Assembly (NCBI GenBank): GCA_050949255.1
Contig: JBMNFJ010000012.1
Location: forward strand, 18,903 to 82,902
Reading direction: 5' to 3'
Length of the DNA: 64,000 nucleotides
Source: UBA3941 sp002385665
Lineage (GTDB): Bacteria > Bacillota > Clostridia > Caldicoprobacterales > UBA3941
Position 1 is the first letter of the stretch, and each line of letters begins with the position of its first letter. Both the position numbers and the translations under genes were made by a program. Positions 63,017-64,000 of this stretch are shown here, piece after piece. The notes under the pieces were generated by a model. It was not told the origin of the DNA, did not search any database, and saw only the letters and a program-made list of their open reading frames with translations.

Positions 63017-63022
63017 AATAAA

Positions 63023-63057
63023 TCCTCCTTGATTATTTGTTTTTCGGCATCCTTGCC
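63023..63057 (-). promoter_or_regulatory. CsrA-binding leader: GGA-loop hairpin plus Shine-Dalgarno site
   Basis: On the minus strand GGCA-AGGA-TGCC (63057-63046) is a short stem presenting AGGA in its loop. The ribosome binding site AAGGAGGA (63030-63023) is a second GGA site. This is the two-site arrangement known for CsrA repression of Bacillus flagellin mRNA, and csrA and fliW are encoded just upstream. Confidence 0.75.
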
Positions 63058-63121
63058 TTATATTTGCAATAGCACTTGCCACTCGGCCGCTGTGACTGAT
63101 GCTTTATTGCCTTCAATTATT

Positions 63122-63149
63122 ATATCGGTTGGTATTGACTAAGACTTTA
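63122..63149 (-). promoter_or_regulatory. Sigma-D promoter of the flagellin gene
   Basis: TAAA (63149-63146), a 17-base spacer and CCGATAT (63128-63122) on the minus strand, about 105 bases before the start codon. Same form as the promoter at 26477-26504. Confidence 0.82.
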
Positions 63150-63195
63150 GCCCTATTTAGAAAAAATTGTTCTTTTTTGATGAAAAACTTGGAAT

Positions 63196-63429
63196 TTAAT
63201 CCTCTTGGGGAAAGATATCGGATAGAGGAAGATCCTTGGGTAGGGCACTGGATAAGGCCTGCCTGTTGGTATCCGCTACATCCAGATATACTTCCTTTCT
63301 CAGGATGGTGATATCCTTGGGGGCTTCAATACCGATTCTTACCCTGTCCCCATCTATGCCAAGGACTACTATTTCAATGCCGTTACCTATCATTATGGAC
63401 TCATCTTTTCTTCTTGTAAGCACCAGCAT
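63196..63429 (-). CDS. csrA: Carbon storage regulator CsrA
   Basis: An RNA-binding repressor that blocks flagellin translation by covering GGA motifs. The 77-residue protein has the CsrA core (LVLTRRKDESIMIGNGIEI, then VRIGIEAPKDITILR and EVYLDV), a short C-terminal helix, and an acidic tail. It starts three bases after the fliW stop, so the two are co-transcribed. In Bacillus, FliW binds CsrA and lifts repression when flagellin has been exported. Confidence 0.95.
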   Translation of the reverse strand: MLVLTRRKDESIMIGNGIEIVVLGIDGDRVRIGIEAPKDITILRKEVYLDVADTNRQALSSALPKDLPLSDIFPQED

Positions 63430-63432
63430 ATC

Positions 63433-63876
63433 CTACCCCACCTTCCCGTCTGGATTTTTGAATATGGGATATCTTACGGGATAATCCCCTTCGTCCAGGA
63501 TAACCTGTTTGCCCAGCATCATGTCCGGATTTATAAGGATAGGGGCCATCAGGTTGGCCGTCATCTTCATATAGTCTTCAGGGATGACTATTGTAGTAAA
63601 GAGGGCGGCATCCTTGTTATCCTCTATCTTCAGCTCGTCAAATACCTTGTCTTTTATAAGGGGAGAATAGTCCTTCTTAAATAAAAAAGGATCAGCAATG
63701 GTTAAGGCTATATCCTGGTCCTCTATGGATTGGAGAATATGAAAGGGGTCCAGCTCAGGTGGGGATAATATTATGTACTTTGTCAGGTTTTCCAAGCCGG
63801 GCAGCCCGTCCTCAAAGTGAATAATCTTATCATCGTCTACTTCAACTGAGCCAAATCGGCTAGTCTCTACAATCAT
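63433..63876 (-). CDS. fliW: Flagellar assembly factor FliW
   Basis: A 147-residue partner-switching protein that binds either flagellin or CsrA. Family features: N-terminal TSRFGSVEVDDDKIIHFEDG, GLPGLENLTKYIIL, the PFHILQSIEDQDIALTIADP core, and IVIPEDYMKMTANLMAPILI. Encoded directly before csrA, with a gap of three bases. It completes the FliW-CsrA-flagellin feedback loop within 2.5 kb. Confidence 0.95.
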   Translation of the reverse strand: MIVETSRFGSVEVDDDKIIHFEDGLPGLENLTKYIILSPPELDPFHILQSIEDQDIALTIADPFLFKKDYSPLIKDKVFDELKIEDNKDAALFTTIVIPEDYMKMTANLMAPILINPDMMLGKQVILDEGDYPVRYPIFKNPDGKVG

Positions 63877-63932
63877 AGCTTATTCATATCCTTTCTTATT
63901 TAAAGAAACATCCTGTCTGCACTGCGTGTTAA

Positions 63933-64000
63933 TCATATCCTGTTATCGACATTGTTTCCCACATACTCGATCTTAATATCCGGCCATTGCCTCATATATA
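63933..64000 (-). CDS. C-terminal end of a gene upstream of fliW (partial)
   Basis: The frame is open from the right edge to a TGA at 63933-63935 and reads YMRQWPDIKIEYVGNNVDNR with a final Ile. In related bacteria a DUF6470 (YviE-like) gene precedes fliW, and a short WPxxxIxYV-type ending would suit it, but only about 22 codons are visible, so the family call is tentative. Confidence 0.5.
   Translation of the reverse strand, partial: YMRQWPDIKIEYVGNNVDNRI

Noticed and set aside
1..64000. tRNA, rRNA and common riboswitches
   Set aside because: No cloverleaf, rRNA signature or familiar riboswitch core was recognised by eye; a tRNAscan-SE and Rfam search would be decisive.

Overview
The window reads as a chromosomal segment of a motile, low-to-moderate G+C Gram-positive anaerobe of the Clostridia/Tissierellia type. 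Supporting this are the glycolytic operon led by a CggR repressor, Rex, a short clostridial-type aconitase, a class II GalT, FliW/CsrA control of flagellin, strong AGGAGG ribosome binding sites and a LexA box of the Bacillus/Clostridium type (GAAC-N4-GTTC). I cannot name the species. Most genes lie on the minus strand.

Region 1 (1-7 kb) is the central glycolysis operon cggR-gap-pgk-tpiA-gpmI-eno (eno runs off the left edge). It has a recognisable sigma-A promoter and a tandem CggR-type operator in its leader. Region 2 (7-23 kb) holds housekeeping genes: trmL, a small heat-shock protein, galK and a divergent galT, a rhomboid protease with TPRs, manA, a VanW/G5 wall protein, a PRC-barrel protein, rex, an ABC-F ATPase, aconitase and a PhnP-like metallo-hydrolase. 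Region 3 (23-30.7 kb) is a flagellar and cell-envelope block: flaG-fliD-fliS-flgN-like behind a sigma-D promoter, an M23 peptidase coupled to a bactofilin, a LysM protein with a catalytically dead MPN/JAMM domain, and a split G5 protein.

Region 4 (31-61 kb) is accessory and more A+T rich. It contains an ABC exporter, an EEP-family hydrolase, an LRR protein fused to a PolC-like PHP domain, a complete type I R-M system (hsdM-hsdS-hsdR), an intact IS1380 element, a degenerate methylase with a half-size specificity protein, a run of small or decaying genes, a DnaD-type replication remnant, a flagellin fragment abutting an IS982 element, a frameshifted mcrB plus mcrC, a remnant of IS1380, and an S41 peptidase. 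Region 5 (61-64 kb) is the flagellin locus: fliW, csrA, and a flagellin gene with a sigma-D promoter, a CsrA-type leader hairpin, an internal 321-bp perfect repeat, and a group I intron at its 3' end.

The most remarkable item is that intron (about 61170-61546). Its core helices P3, P4, P7, P8 and P9 can be read directly. The flagellin gene appears to carry two alternative 14-codon C-termini, one inside the 5' part of the intron and one in the downstream exon, so spliced and unspliced mRNA should both make full-length flagellin. Also notable are the LRR-PHP fusion beside the type I R-M operon, the pseudo-MPN/LysM protein, the degenerate methylase/half-HsdS pair, and a family of structured intergenic repeats (copies near 9.85, 14.35 and 31.9 kb).
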